This document shows, one piece after another, positions 17,101 to 24,205 of a DNA stretch of 26,209 bases. Where the stretch lies: assembly GCA_900766055.1 (NCBI GenBank), contig CAAFTZ010000120.1, positions 1 through 26,209 on the forward strand, given 5' to 3'. The notes beneath the pieces are model-generated. The model was not told the origin of the DNA, did no database searches, and saw nothing but the letters and a program-made list of their open reading frames with translations. Within the stretch, counting starts at the first letter, position 1. Every line of letters begins with the position of its first letter. Position numbers and translations under genes: made by a program. This DNA is from an uncultured Parasutterella sp. Its GTDB lineage: Bacteria; Pseudomonadota; Gammaproteobacteria; Burkholderiales; Burkholderiaceae_F.

Positions 17101-18832
17101 TCGGCTGAGAAAGTTCCAAACGCAGCGGCGGATTAACGTTGTTGATATCCAGCAGATTCGGACGCGGACCCACGAAGGAGACCAGCGACATCACGAGCTG
17201 CTCGCGGATCGGGTCGATCGGAGGATTCGTCACCTGAGCAAACAGCTGACGGAAATAATGGTAGAAGGGCTTGGCTCGGTGAGAGAGCATCGCGAGCGGC
17301 GTGTCGTTTCCCATAGAACCGACTGCCTCGGCTCCTTTTTCCGCCATCGGGCGCAGCACGAACTTGATGTCGTCTTCGCCGTAGCCGAACGCTTCCTGGC
17401 GTTTGATGAGAGGGACAGGATTGTTGTTGGGCAGCGGGGGCGGAGCAACCACGTCAGAAAGATGAATGTTCAGGCGCTTTGTCCATTCCTTGTAGGGATT
17501 GCTCAGAGCAAGCGTGCGTTTAATTTCTTCGTCTTCGATAATGCGGCCCTGTTCGGTATCGATCATGAACATCTTGCCCGGCTGCAGACGCCATTTCTTC
17601 TTGATTTGGCTCTGAGGAATCGGCAGTGTTCCGGCTTCCGAGGCCAGAATCACGATATCGTCATTGGTCAGAATGTAGCGGCCCGGACGCAGTCCGTTTC
17701 TGTCGAGCACCGCGCCGATGCGCACACCGTCGGTGAATCCGACGGCCGCCGGACCGTCCCAAGGTTCCAGCATGGCAGCATAGTATTCATAGAACGCACG
17801 CTGGGCCGGGTCCATTTGTCCCTTGGCCTGTTCCCAGGCTTCCGGAATGGTCAGCATCACGGCCTGGGCGAGCGGATAGCCGCTCATCACCAAGAGTTCA
17901 AGCATGTTATCCAAACAGGCTGTATCACTCTGACCCTCATAAATAATCGGCAGCAGCTTCTTGACGTCATCGCCCAAAACCGCTGTTTCAACGGCACGTT
18001 CGCGAGCTCTTAACCAATTAAAGTTGCCTTTAACCGTATTGATTTCGCCGTTGTGCGCAATCATGCGGTACGGATGGGCAAGTTCCCAGCTCGGGAATGT
18101 GTTGGTCGAGAAACGCTGATGAACCAGCGCGATAGAGCTGACGACCCGAGGATCATTCAAATCTTTGTAGTAGGGACCAACCTGGTCGGCCAGTAAAAGA
18201 CCTTTGTACACAATGGTCTTTGTTGACATCGACGGCACATAGAATTCTTTACCGTGTTTGAGCTTCAGAGCCTGAATCTTGTGACCTGCCAGCTTACGAA
18301 TTACGTAGAGCTTGCGTTCCAAAGCATTCGGCACCATGACGTCGGGGCCTCGGCCGATAAAGATCTGGCGGATGACCGGAGCGGTCTCCAAAACCGTCTT
18401 CGACATCTTGATAGTAGTGTCGACGGGTACGTCTCTCCAGCCTAAAACAACCTGTCCTTCGGCTTTCACAACACGTTCGAGCTCCTGTTCGCAGGCACGC
18501 CGAGAAGCGTGTTCACGCGGCAGGAAAACCATGCCGACGCCATAATCGCCTGCCGGAGGCAGAAGAATATTCTGCTTGGCCATTTCGGCGCGGAAGAAGG
18601 CATCCGGAATCTGAATCAAAATACCGGCACCGTCACCACACAACGGATCGGCACCAACCGCGCCGCGGTGATCAAGATTTTTTAGAATTTGCAGCGCCTG
18701 CGTCACGATTTCGTGGCTGGCCTGCCCTTTAACGCTGGCGACGAAACCGACACCGCAAGCGTCATGCTCATAAGCAGGATCGTAGAGTCCGTGCTCGGCT
18801 GCATCTTTCCTTTGGTCTGAGCGGGTGCTCAT
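14147..18832 (-). CDS. gltB: Glutamate synthase large subunit GltB
   Basis: A 1561-residue enzyme with the class-II glutamine amidotransferase domain first. Cys26 in EHDACGVGF would become the N-terminal nucleophile after removal of a 25-residue propeptide. The central domain is followed by the FMN/2-oxoglutarate synthase domain (GGKSNTGEGGEDPKRY, ISPPPHHDIYSIEDLAQLI). The 3Fe-4S cysteines are C1171, C1177 and C1182, with the spacing known from the Azospirillum enzyme. The C-terminal beta-helix with repeated G-x-x-G-x-x-x-G shows in the GGRIIV and GGTVVV repeats. The ribosome binding site AGGAG is six bases before the ATG. It is the first gene of gltB-gltD-thioesterase and the main ammonium-assimilation partner of glutamine synthetase. 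Confidence 0.98.
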   Translation of the reverse strand: MSTRSDQRKDAAEHGLYDPAYEHDACGVGFVASVKGQASHEIVTQALQILKNLDHRGAVGADPLCGDGAGILIQIPDAFFRAEMAKQNILLPPAGDYGVGMVFLPREHASRRACEQELERVVKAEGQVVLGWRDVPVDTTIKMSKTVLETAPVIRQIFIGRGPDVMVPNALERKLYVIRKLAGHKIQALKLKHGKEFYVPSMSTKTIVYKGLLLADQVGPYYKDLNDPRVVSSIALVHQRFSTNTFPSWELAHPYRMIAHNGEINTVKGNFNWLRARERAVETAVLGDDVKKLLPIIYEGQSDTACLDNMLELLVMSGYPLAQAVMLTIPEAWEQAKGQMDPAQRAFYEYYAAMLEPWDGPAAVGFTDGVRIGAVLDRNGLRPGRYILTNDDIVILASEAGTLPIPQSQIKKKWRLQPGKMFMIDTEQGRIIEDEEIKRTLALSNPYKEWTKRLNIHLSDVVAPPPLPNNNPVPLIKRQEAFGYGEDDIKFVLRPMAEKGAEAVGSMGNDTPLAMLSHRAKPFYHYFRQLFAQVTNPPIDPIREQLVMSLVSFVGPRPNLLDINNVNPPLRLELSQPILGMEEMAKMRRIDRYTGDKFRSYEIDTTYRVAWGEEGVEARLASLCARAVDAVKDGYNILILTDRKMNEERVAIPMPLAISAIHQHLIAAGLRTNTGLVIETGSALQTHHMAVLAAYGAEAIHPYLALETIEQLYKPGNPNGIDTKTATQNYIHAIGKTFKKIMSKMGISTYMSYRGAQIFEVLGLDKEFVDRYFPGTSCKVGGLGIFDVMREAIEQHKEAFADKNHRHKLLPTLGEYQWRARGEEHMWTPEAIAKLQHATRGNSYQTYKEYAEIINDQSQRQMTLRGLMEFDVDPSKAIPLEEVEPAKEIVKRFATGAMSLGSISAEAHAVLAVAMNRIGGKSNTGEGGEDPKRYEAEMREGHSSVKQGDTLKSILGEDRIVADVPLEEGDSLRSRIKQVASGRFGVTEAYLSSADQIQVKMSQGAKPGEGGQLPGHKVSEYIAQLRYSIPGVGLISPPPHHDIYSIEDLAQLIRDLKMANDKADISVKLVSEQGVGTVAAGVAKAKADHIVISGHDGGTGASPLSSIKFAGTPWEQGLSETQQTLVINNLRDRVRIQVDGQIKTGRDVVIGALLGADEFGFATAPLVVEGCMMMRKCHLNTCPVGIATQDPELRKRFHGEPKHVVNYFFFVAEEVREIMASLGIRKFEDLVGRSDLLRQKKMHPAKCAHLDLSRVLYQPEVDDPNKRRQSVKQDHGLEKELDYQLLDLCRNAIEKKEKVSFISPIKNIHRTVGTKISSEIIRRWGAEGLPEDTLHIQLTGTAGQSFGAFLANGVTLDLVGEANDYVGKGLSGGRIIVRCPTDFRGRGDENIIAGNTVLYGATSGEAFFNGVTGERFAVRLSGATAVSEGCGDHGCEYMTGGTVVVLGNVGRNFGAGMSGGIAYVYDEDGTFAKRCNSESVELCAVLPDKDQAASGDHSAWHLGKTDESILKDLVNRHFLYTGSQRARDILDDWPRNLQKFVKVFPKEYKQALLKGIAHSAA

Positions 18833-18888
18833 GGGGTTCTCCTGGATGGATTCTTTATTGAAGACTTTTTTGTTATAGAAGATTTAAC

Positions 18889-18923
18889 TTCGCTAAATAT
18901 AACGAAATATTTCAATATGACAC
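18889..18923 (-). promoter_or_regulatory. Candidate gltB promoter
   Basis: On the minus strand GTGTCA (18923-18918) and TATATT (18901-18896) are separated by 16 bases, which would start transcription near 18889 and give a leader of about 57 bases before the gltB ATG. The surrounding DNA is very AT-rich. The -35 overlaps one arm of the inverted repeat at 18918-18967. This is a match by eye only. Confidence 0.35.
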
Positions 18924-18967
18924 TAATATATAAAAATTTTCTTTTCTTGTTTGATAAATTAGTGTCA
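18918..18967. repeat. Perfect 10-bp inverted repeat with 30-base AT-rich spacer
   Basis: TGACACTAAT at 18918-18927 is mirrored exactly by ATTAGTGTCA at 18958-18967. It lies between the gltB promoter and the end of the RAYT-like gene, three bases from that gene's stop codon. It could be a regulator site upstream of gltB, the 3' hairpin of the RAYT-like gene, or a remnant of a mobile-element end. It has no T-run and so is not a standard terminator. Confidence 0.6.
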
Positions 18968-18969
18968 GA

Positions 18970-19674
18970 TTAAAGAGGGTTTTCTGTTGCCGTCTTACGG
19001 GGGCGACCTCTTCCGCGCTGCGGCGCTATTCTTTCAGCCTCAACGCCAATGGATTCCAGAAATTTTTTCTCTGCGATCGGCCAGCCGCGCTTTACGCAGC
19101 CCATCAGACGCTCACCGAAAGCCTTATCGGGACCGCGTTCAAAAAGATCTTTGTAGGTTTTTTGCCGTTCAAACGGTGTATTGCCGAGTGCCCAATACTC
19201 ATTGGAAGGCACCATGAAGTAATCGCTGCGGATGCCGGCGTGATGGAAGTAGCTGCTCCACGGATAAAACTGCGGCTCTCCATAGCCGTATACAAACGGC
19301 AGCCACTCCATGTAAATCGTCGCCGCCAAAAGTCTGCCTTTTCCCTGCAAAAGAGAGGATTCAAATCGACCCTGCCAAATCTTGCCGTTGCGGGAAAACT
19401 CATCATTGAAGTAATGGCTGTAAAGGCGGCTGAGCTGCTGCACAAAGCGTGAGAGATCTTCCGCTTTTTCTCGGGGCGTCAGCAGCAGATGGATTTGGTC
19501 GGTAAAAACCGCAAATGCCGAAATGTCGGTGTTGTAGGCACGCGAGCCGTCGGAGAAGATCTGAAAGAGCTTCTCGATGTTCTTATCAAACGGAATCAAT
19601 GAGATCTCCGGCACACTTCTGAGAACAACATAGTGCGCCTGCGCGGCAGCTGACAATCGGGTCAAACGGGTCAT
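18970..19674 (-). CDS. RAYT-like (IS200/Y1 transposase family) protein with altered HUH motif
   Basis: A 234-residue protein of the Y1/REP-associated tyrosine transposase type (COG1943-like). Family landmarks are the strand ending IHLLLTP, the IWQGRFESSLLQ segment, a candidate catalytic Tyr121, and YPWSSYFHHAG near residues 137-147. The metal-binding His-U-His reads Q60-I61-H62, so one ligand is lost. The usual YIxxNPVRAGLV stretch is replaced by YMEWLPFVYGYGE. The C terminus carries an AT-hook-like GRGRPRK. This suggests a domesticated DNA-binding or processing protein rather than an active transposase. It lies 51 bases after moeA with no obvious terminator between them, so it may share moeA's transcript. 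No strong ribosome binding site is seen before 19674. No matching REP family was found in the window. Confidence 0.75.
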   Translation of the reverse strand: MTRLTRLSAAAQAHYVVLRSVPEISLIPFDKNIEKLFQIFSDGSRAYNTDISAFAVFTDQIHLLLTPREKAEDLSRFVQQLSRLYSHYFNDEFSRNGKIWQGRFESSLLQGKGRLLAATIYMEWLPFVYGYGEPQFYPWSSYFHHAGIRSDYFMVPSNEYWALGNTPFERQKTYKDLFERGPDKAFGERLMGCVKRGWPIAEKKFLESIGVEAERIAPQRGRGRPRKTATENPL

Positions 19675-19725
19675 GGGACTTAAGTTTTTTGATTCTCTAA
19701 TCTATCTTACCGAGGTGAAAGAGGC

Positions 19726-20895
19726 TCAGCTCAATAAGCCGTTAAAAAACATCTGTGCCTCCACAGCCTCCCCTGCCTCAATCTTTCGGCCCTGCGGATT
19801 CGGAATAACAGCCGCGGCATCTCGAAACGCCGACGAGCGCCCGCTTCCCTTCTGTACAGGGAGCGCAATGACCTTACCCTCGAAGGGCGCGAGCTGCACA
19901 CAGATGTCTCCGGCTTTGCCTTCGTAATCAAATCCCATGAATACTTTTTGACGTATCACAAAGAAAGGATCCGTTCGGAAAGACTGCCAAATCACGGGAA
20001 GCACAACTCGCTGAACAATGTTGACGAACCCGAGGGGATTACCGGGAAGTCCGAACAACACTGCGCCCTTAAGATTCGCGCACACAAAAGGCAGAGAACT
20101 CGAAAGTTTTGTCTGATCTTCGGACTGTTTTGCTCCGGCTCGTTTCAGAGCAAGACGCAGCACATCGCTCTTACCTTGTCCGGTACCTCCGACGGTAATG
20201 ACGAAGTCGAAACTTTGTGCCAGGACCTCCAAACGATCGGCAATCGAATTCGCTTCATCCTTGGCGTAAAAGATCGCCGTATCCGTCAGACCCATTCCTG
20301 AAAAGAGATTCATGAGATAGACCGCATTGCTGGAATGCCGCCCGGCAGAGCTGCGCGCGCCGGTTTCCGCAATCTCGTGTCCCGTCGCCAGGATCGCAGC
20401 CGAGGGACGCTTCCAAACGCGAATATTCTCAATTCCTGCCTCAAAGAGCAGAGCCTGAGCCCCGGCGCCGAGGACGGTGCCTTTTTTCAGGATTAGGGAG
20501 CCCATGGTCCACTCCGTTCCTTTCGGAAGTACGTTCTCGTAGGGATACACATCTGCAGCAAAATCCGGTGCCTGCGGATCCGAGTCCGATACAACAGCAT
20601 CGGCTCCGATCGGAAGATATCCGCCGGTATTTATCCAGCAAGCGCCGTTTTTTTGTAACAAAGCAGGCTGCTCTCCGTTTTTAACCGGTTCTCCCGTTAA
20701 GGTGTGATTACCCTCTCTTGAGCAGATCGCCCATCCGTCTCTCAGCGACACGTCATAAGGCGGAATATCTTCCATGCAAACAACATCTTCGGCGAGTTCA
20801 CATCCGAAACTATTGTCCGTGTCTATACCTACATTTATTCTTTTTGTTAGGGTTTCTCCTAACTTAAAGGGGTAAAGTACAAAACAGCCATTCAT
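19726..20895 (-). CDS. moeA: Molybdopterin molybdenumtransferase MoeA (divergent; possible Mo/W insertion for the adjacent oxidoreductase)
   Basis: A 389-residue MoeA-family protein, which inserts the metal oxyanion into adenylylated molybdopterin. Seen are the IPPYDVSLRDGWAI segment with D53, INTGGYLPIGADAVV (about 88-102), ATGHE with E174, D213, GGTGQGKSD (236-244) and LPGNP (283-287). Length and domain order match MoeA. Several motifs deviate from the E. coli consensus; for example, the usual SGGVSVGxxD reads VGGTGQGKSD. The gene is divergent from the oxidoreductase operon and shares its upstream region. A dedicated MoeA for that enzyme's Mo- or W-bis-pyranopterin cofactor is a reasonable inference. 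The start is supported by AAGGAT about ten bases upstream. Confidence 0.87.
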   Translation of the reverse strand: MNGCFVLYPFKLGETLTKRINVGIDTDNSFGCELAEDVVCMEDIPPYDVSLRDGWAICSREGNHTLTGEPVKNGEQPALLQKNGACWINTGGYLPIGADAVVSDSDPQAPDFAADVYPYENVLPKGTEWTMGSLILKKGTVLGAGAQALLFEAGIENIRVWKRPSAAILATGHEIAETGARSSAGRHSSNAVYLMNLFSGMGLTDTAIFYAKDEANSIADRLEVLAQSFDFVITVGGTGQGKSDVLRLALKRAGAKQSEDQTKLSSSLPFVCANLKGAVLFGLPGNPLGFVNIVQRVVLPVIWQSFRTDPFFVIRQKVFMGFDYEGKAGDICVQLAPFEGKVIALPVQKGSGRSSAFRDAAAVIPNPQGRKIEAGEAVEAQMFFNGLLS

Positions 20896-21095
20896 ATTTT
20901 GTTGATCCTTAACAGTTTTTTCTCTTCTTTTAGATGGGTATTTACTTTACGTATCCATTAAAAAATTTTGTAACTCTACAAAAATTCTTTTCAAGAATAT
21001 TACAAATTGTTAGAATTTGTCCGTGTCGAAAGCGGACTGTAACAAACCGTGTCGACATAACACCCCAAGTGCAGCGAATAGCTGCGGAGAACAAA
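20896..21095. promoter_or_regulatory. Divergent regulatory region with stacked dyads, moeA / oxidoreductase operon
   Basis: Three perfect dyads lie close together: TTTTGTA-ACTC-TACAAAA (20966-20983), ATTCTT-TTC-AAGAAT (20984-20998) and ACAAATT-GTTAG-AATTTGT (21002-21020). The core TTGTA-N4-TACAA of the first has the 5-4-5 geometry of FNR/CRP-superfamily sites. A plus-strand promoter TTTTCA (20988-20993), 17-base spacer, TAGAAT (21011-21016) would start near 21023. The nonamer CCGTGTCGA occurs at 21021-21029 and 21047-21055. In E. coli the equivalent ydh operon is activated by FNR; a similar anaerobic control here is inference. Confidence 0.5.
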
Positions 21096-21245
21096 ATGGC
21101 AACCCGATTCAAAGAAGTAGTTTACGCAAAAGCTCTTTCTCCAGAGCTTCGTTCGGTTGTTTTCTCCGCCACAGAACCGATCCTTCGCACTCGCTGGACG
21201 ATTAAACCGGTCGGAAGCGACGGCTGGTCTGCTGCCCGTAACTAA
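21096..21245 (+). CDS. Small 49-residue protein at the head of the oxidoreductase operon, unknown function
   Basis: ATG at 21096 with GGAGA eight bases upstream opens a 49-codon frame ending TAA at 21243-21245. The frame is open further upstream to 20934, but that part lies in the AT-rich promoter region and has no coding character, so the internal ATG is preferred. The product is soluble, mildly basic, without Cys, signal peptide or membrane helix, and ends WSAARN. I recognise no family, and it lacks the C-terminal GG of a MoaD-like sulfur carrier. It is followed by 102 bases holding two hairpins before the ferredoxin gene. It could be a structural or chaperone-like partner, a leader peptide, or not conserved. 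Confidence 0.55.
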   Translation: MATRFKEVVYAKALSPELRSVVFSATEPILRTRWTIKPVGSDGWSAARN

Positions 21246-21269
21246 TCACTGCACCAAAACGGACTCGCC

Positions 21270-21321
21270 GAGGACGTCCCCATTTTTGTCCTCTGCGCTC
21301 TCTCTGCGACAGTCTCTGTCG
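21270..21321 (+). promoter_or_regulatory. Two consecutive hairpins in the leader of the ferredoxin gene
   Basis: GAGGAC (21270-21275) pairs with GTCCTC (21288-21293), and CGACAG (21307-21312) pairs with CTGTCG (21316-21321) across a 3-base loop. Neither is followed by a U-tract. They lie between the small ORF and the ferredoxin ribosome binding site (AGGAG at 21332). They may be processing or stability elements, or a translational control. Confidence 0.4.
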
Positions 21322-21347
21322 TTCCTCCATCAGGAGAAATTGAAATC

Positions 21348-22052
21348 ATGTTTGATCTGAAAGACCTAATGTCTCGGGTAAATCTGCCCCAAGACATTAC
21401 TCGACGCGGCTTCCTGCAGGTAGCTACCGTAACCGCAGCATTTGCTGCTATGAATCAAGCCCGCGCGCAGACCGGCGCTCAGCCCTACATCATTTTGGAA
21501 ACACCCAAGGGCCTGATCGTCGGCGATCCCTCTCTCTGCGTCGACTGCCAGCGCTGCGAAATGGCTTGTACCGAATTTAACGACGGTAAGAACGATCCGG
21601 TTTTGGCTCGTATTCGTATCGGCCGCAATATTTGGTACGGTCCGGGCAATCCGGGCGCTCGTCCCTTGCAGGGCGTCTGGGGCGACAGCACCGTCTATCA
21701 AGACACGTGCCGCCAGTGCGCTCACCCGGTCCCCTGCGCCAATGCCTGCCCGCAGGGTGCCATCCGCGTCGATCCCAAGACCGGCGCCCGCTATGTGGAC
21801 GAAGACAAGTGCATCGGCTGCGGACTCTGCCAGAAAGCCTGTCCGTGGGACATGATGAGCTTCGACCGCGAAAAACAGAAAGCCAGCAAGTGCTTCCTCT
21901 GCGACGGCGAACCGAAATGCGTGAAAGCCTGCCCGGCTGCCGCTCTGACCTATATGCCTTGGAAAGATCGTTCCGGCGAACCGGCCAGACGTCCGACCCA
22001 CGGTTATCTGCCTGAAGAAAATGCTAACCAGTGCTCGGTCTGCCATGGTTAA
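21348..22052 (+). CDS. ydhY: Tat-exported four-cluster ferredoxin, YdhY-like, with C-terminal CXXCH
   Basis: A 234-residue electron-transfer protein. A twin-arginine signal (T18-R19-R20-G-F-L) is followed by a hydrophobic Ala-rich segment ending NQARA, so it should be exported folded. Sixteen cysteines form four 4Fe-4S sites: C64/67/70/74, C121/124/130/134, C155/158/161/165 and C182/185/191/195. Sequence and gene order resemble E. coli YdhY, the partner of YdhV. It differs in a C-terminal extension of about 30 residues ending C229-S-V-C232-H233-G, a CXXCH heme motif. Because the catalytic subunit next to it has no signal peptide, this protein may carry it through Tat as a complex. The ribosome binding site AGGAG is 11 bases from the ATG. 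Confidence 0.88.
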   Translation: MFDLKDLMSRVNLPQDITRRGFLQVATVTAAFAAMNQARAQTGAQPYIILETPKGLIVGDPSLCVDCQRCEMACTEFNDGKNDPVLARIRIGRNIWYGPGNPGARPLQGVWGDSTVYQDTCRQCAHPVPCANACPQGAIRVDPKTGARYVDEDKCIGCGLCQKACPWDMMSFDREKQKASKCFLCDGEPKCVKACPAAALTYMPWKDRSGEPARRPTHGYLPEENANQCSVCHG

Positions 22053-22073
22053 TTAAATCTCTAAGGAACTGCT

Positions 22074-24194
22074 ATGGACACAATTCAAAAAAGATATGGC
22101 TACACCGGTCAGGGCCTGCGTGTAAATCTAACAACCGGCAAAATCACTAAAGAACCGACGTTCCCGAGATTCAAAGATGAAATCGGCGGAACCGCTCTGG
22201 GATACCGTGTCTTCTGGGACGAAGTTCCTCCGAAGACTCAGCCGCTCGATGAAGCCAACAAGATCGTGATCGCTCCGGGACCTTTTTCCGGATCCGGCGC
22301 TCTCTGCTCCAGCCGTACTTCTATTACAACCATTTATCCGACAATCTATCCGATGCCGATGATTGCCTCGGCCCACATCGGCGGCGATATGGCGGCTCGC
22401 CTGAAACAGGCCGGCTATGACTTCATCATCATCGAAGGTAAATCCGAAAAACCGGTTTACCTCTACATCAATAACGACAATTTCGAACTGCGCGACGCTA
22501 AAGGTATTTGGGGCCAAGGCACTCGCCGCGCACAGCAGATGCTTGCCGACCAAACCTCTCCGATGGCTTCCATCGCCGTAATCGGACCGGCCGGTGAAAA
22601 CCTTGTTCCGATGTCCGTTCTGATCAGCGCCCGTCAGCACTCCGGCGGCGGTATCGGTTCCATCTTCGGCTCCAAGAAACTCAAAGGCGTCGTCATTCAA
22701 GGCGACCAACCGATCCACATCCATGCCGACAAGAAAGAATGGCAGAAGATCACCGAACGCAACATCGATCTGTTCGGTTCTCTGAACCAGCACGTCGTTC
22801 CGTCCGCTCCGAACCCCTTGTTTGAATTCTGGGCACCGGGCAGCCGCTGGAACGGTATGCCGGGCAACGTATGGCAGAAAGCCAATCCGCCGATTATCCT
22901 CGGCGAAGATATGCGCAGCCCCAACAAGATTTCCTATCGCTGGTGCGCCAGTCAGTTCTTCCTCGGCAAACCTCAGGGTTTAAAGATTCAGGTCCGCAAC
23001 AACGGCTGCTACTCGTGCCCGCTGCGCTGCTACTCCATCGTTGAAGACGAAGAAGCCGCCGCCCGCTATCACATCAATAAGATGACCGAACAGACCTGTA
23101 TGTCTCTGTACTTCGGCCGCGTCATCTTCCCGAAGATTGCCGCCAAGCGCGACCTTCCGGCCGCCCGCCATGCTTCCATGGTCGGCATCCAGACAATGGA
23201 TGACCTCGGCGTATGGTGCAACTACGGTCAGCTCCACCGCGACTTCAAGAAGATGTACGTCAAAGGCCTCTGGAAGAAAGTTCTTCCCGAGAAAGAATAC
23301 AACTCCATTCCTTGGCAGAAGATCGAAGACTGCGACGCTTCCTTCCTGCAGGATTTGTTCCAGCGCATCGCTTACCGTCAGGGTGAAATGGGCAAATGGC
23401 TCGGCGAAAGCACGCCCTACATGCTCGGTCATTTCGGCATTCAGGAATCCGACTGGTCCAACGACGGATCGACGAATTACTGGGGCCTCGGTCATCCGAA
23501 ACATCACGCCAACGAAGACGACGGTCAGGTCGGCGTCGTCCTCAACTGCCTCTACAACCGTGACCCGATGTGCCACGGCACCGTGAACTTCACACGCAGC
23601 GGTCTGCCGATCAGCGTGAAGAAGCAGATTGCCGAACACTTCTGGGGCAGCGGCGACGCCGTAGACGAAATCGGCGATTACAAGCCTACCAACGAGGCTA
23701 AGATGCGCCGTCTGCGCTGGATCATCTGCCGCAAGGAACTGCACGACATGCTCGGTCTTTGCTCCTGGATGGCTCCGTGGGTTGTCTCTCCGAACAAGTC
23801 TGAAAACTATATCGGTGACGATGATATGGAAGGTAAGGTTTATCGCGCCTTAACCGGCAGGAACACAACTGCCAAGCAGCTTGATGACGCCGGCTTCCGC
23901 GCCTTCACACTGCATCGCGCCTACACAATGCGTGAAATGAATGAAGTCAACATGCGCAAGAACCACGACTTCTATCCGGGCTGGATCTTTAAAGATGCTA
24001 AAGACAGACCCGCATTCACGAAAGGCACGATCCGCATGGATAAAGACGACATCGAAAAGAGCTTCGATATCTTCTTCAAGCTGATCAATTGGGATCCCGC
24101 CACCGGCGCCCCGACCGAACAGGCTTACAAGGATATCAATCTCGAATTCGTTATCCCTGTCATGCAGAAAGAAGGTTTAATCCCCGGAAAATAG
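22074..24194 (+). CDS. ydhV: Aldehyde:ferredoxin oxidoreductase-family catalytic subunit, YdhV-like
   Basis: A 706-residue AOR-family enzyme. The N-terminal pterin-binding beta domain starts GQGLRVNLTTGKI. GPFSGSGALCSSR, HIGGDMAARLKQAGYD and SARQHSGGGIGSIFGSKKLK are family signatures for the bis-pyranopterin site. The 4Fe-4S ligands are C312-x2-C315-x3-C319 plus C563. It aligns by eye along its whole length with E. coli YdhV (about 700 residues), including DDLGVWCNYGQLHRDF and FTLHRAYT. E. coli YdhV is reported to bind a Mo-bis-molybdopterin cofactor; archaeal AORs use tungsten, so the metal here is open. There is no signal peptide, so co-export with the Tat ferredoxin is inferred. The substrate is unknown; an aldehyde or carboxylate couple is only the family default. 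It starts 21 bases after the ferredoxin gene behind AAGGAA. Confidence 0.93.
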   Translation: MDTIQKRYGYTGQGLRVNLTTGKITKEPTFPRFKDEIGGTALGYRVFWDEVPPKTQPLDEANKIVIAPGPFSGSGALCSSRTSITTIYPTIYPMPMIASAHIGGDMAARLKQAGYDFIIIEGKSEKPVYLYINNDNFELRDAKGIWGQGTRRAQQMLADQTSPMASIAVIGPAGENLVPMSVLISARQHSGGGIGSIFGSKKLKGVVIQGDQPIHIHADKKEWQKITERNIDLFGSLNQHVVPSAPNPLFEFWAPGSRWNGMPGNVWQKANPPIILGEDMRSPNKISYRWCASQFFLGKPQGLKIQVRNNGCYSCPLRCYSIVEDEEAAARYHINKMTEQTCMSLYFGRVIFPKIAAKRDLPAARHASMVGIQTMDDLGVWCNYGQLHRDFKKMYVKGLWKKVLPEKEYNSIPWQKIEDCDASFLQDLFQRIAYRQGEMGKWLGESTPYMLGHFGIQESDWSNDGSTNYWGLGHPKHHANEDDGQVGVVLNCLYNRDPMCHGTVNFTRSGLPISVKKQIAEHFWGSGDAVDEIGDYKPTNEAKMRRLRWIICRKELHDMLGLCSWMAPWVVSPNKSENYIGDDDMEGKVYRALTGRNTTAKQLDDAGFRAFTLHRAYTMREMNEVNMRKNHDFYPGWIFKDAKDRPAFTKGTIRMDKDDIEKSFDIFFKLINWDPATGAPTEQAYKDINLEFVIPVMQKEGLIPGK

Positions 24195-24205
24195 AGCTGT
24201 AACTT

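Noticed and set aside
16841..18013. Long plus-strand open frame of 390 codons inside gltB
   Set aside because: It is antisense to a well-conserved glutamate synthase domain, with shadow-like composition.
20902..20915. TTGAT-CCTT-AACAG as a canonical FNR site upstream of moeA
   Set aside because: Only the left half matches the consensus, and the sequence overlaps the likely moeA ribosome binding site (AAGGAT on the minus strand).
20934..21095. Upstream in-frame extension of the small ORF to an ATG at 20934
   Set aside because: The stretch is AT-rich, full of dyads and a predicted promoter, and has no ribosome binding site. The ATG at 21096 has one.
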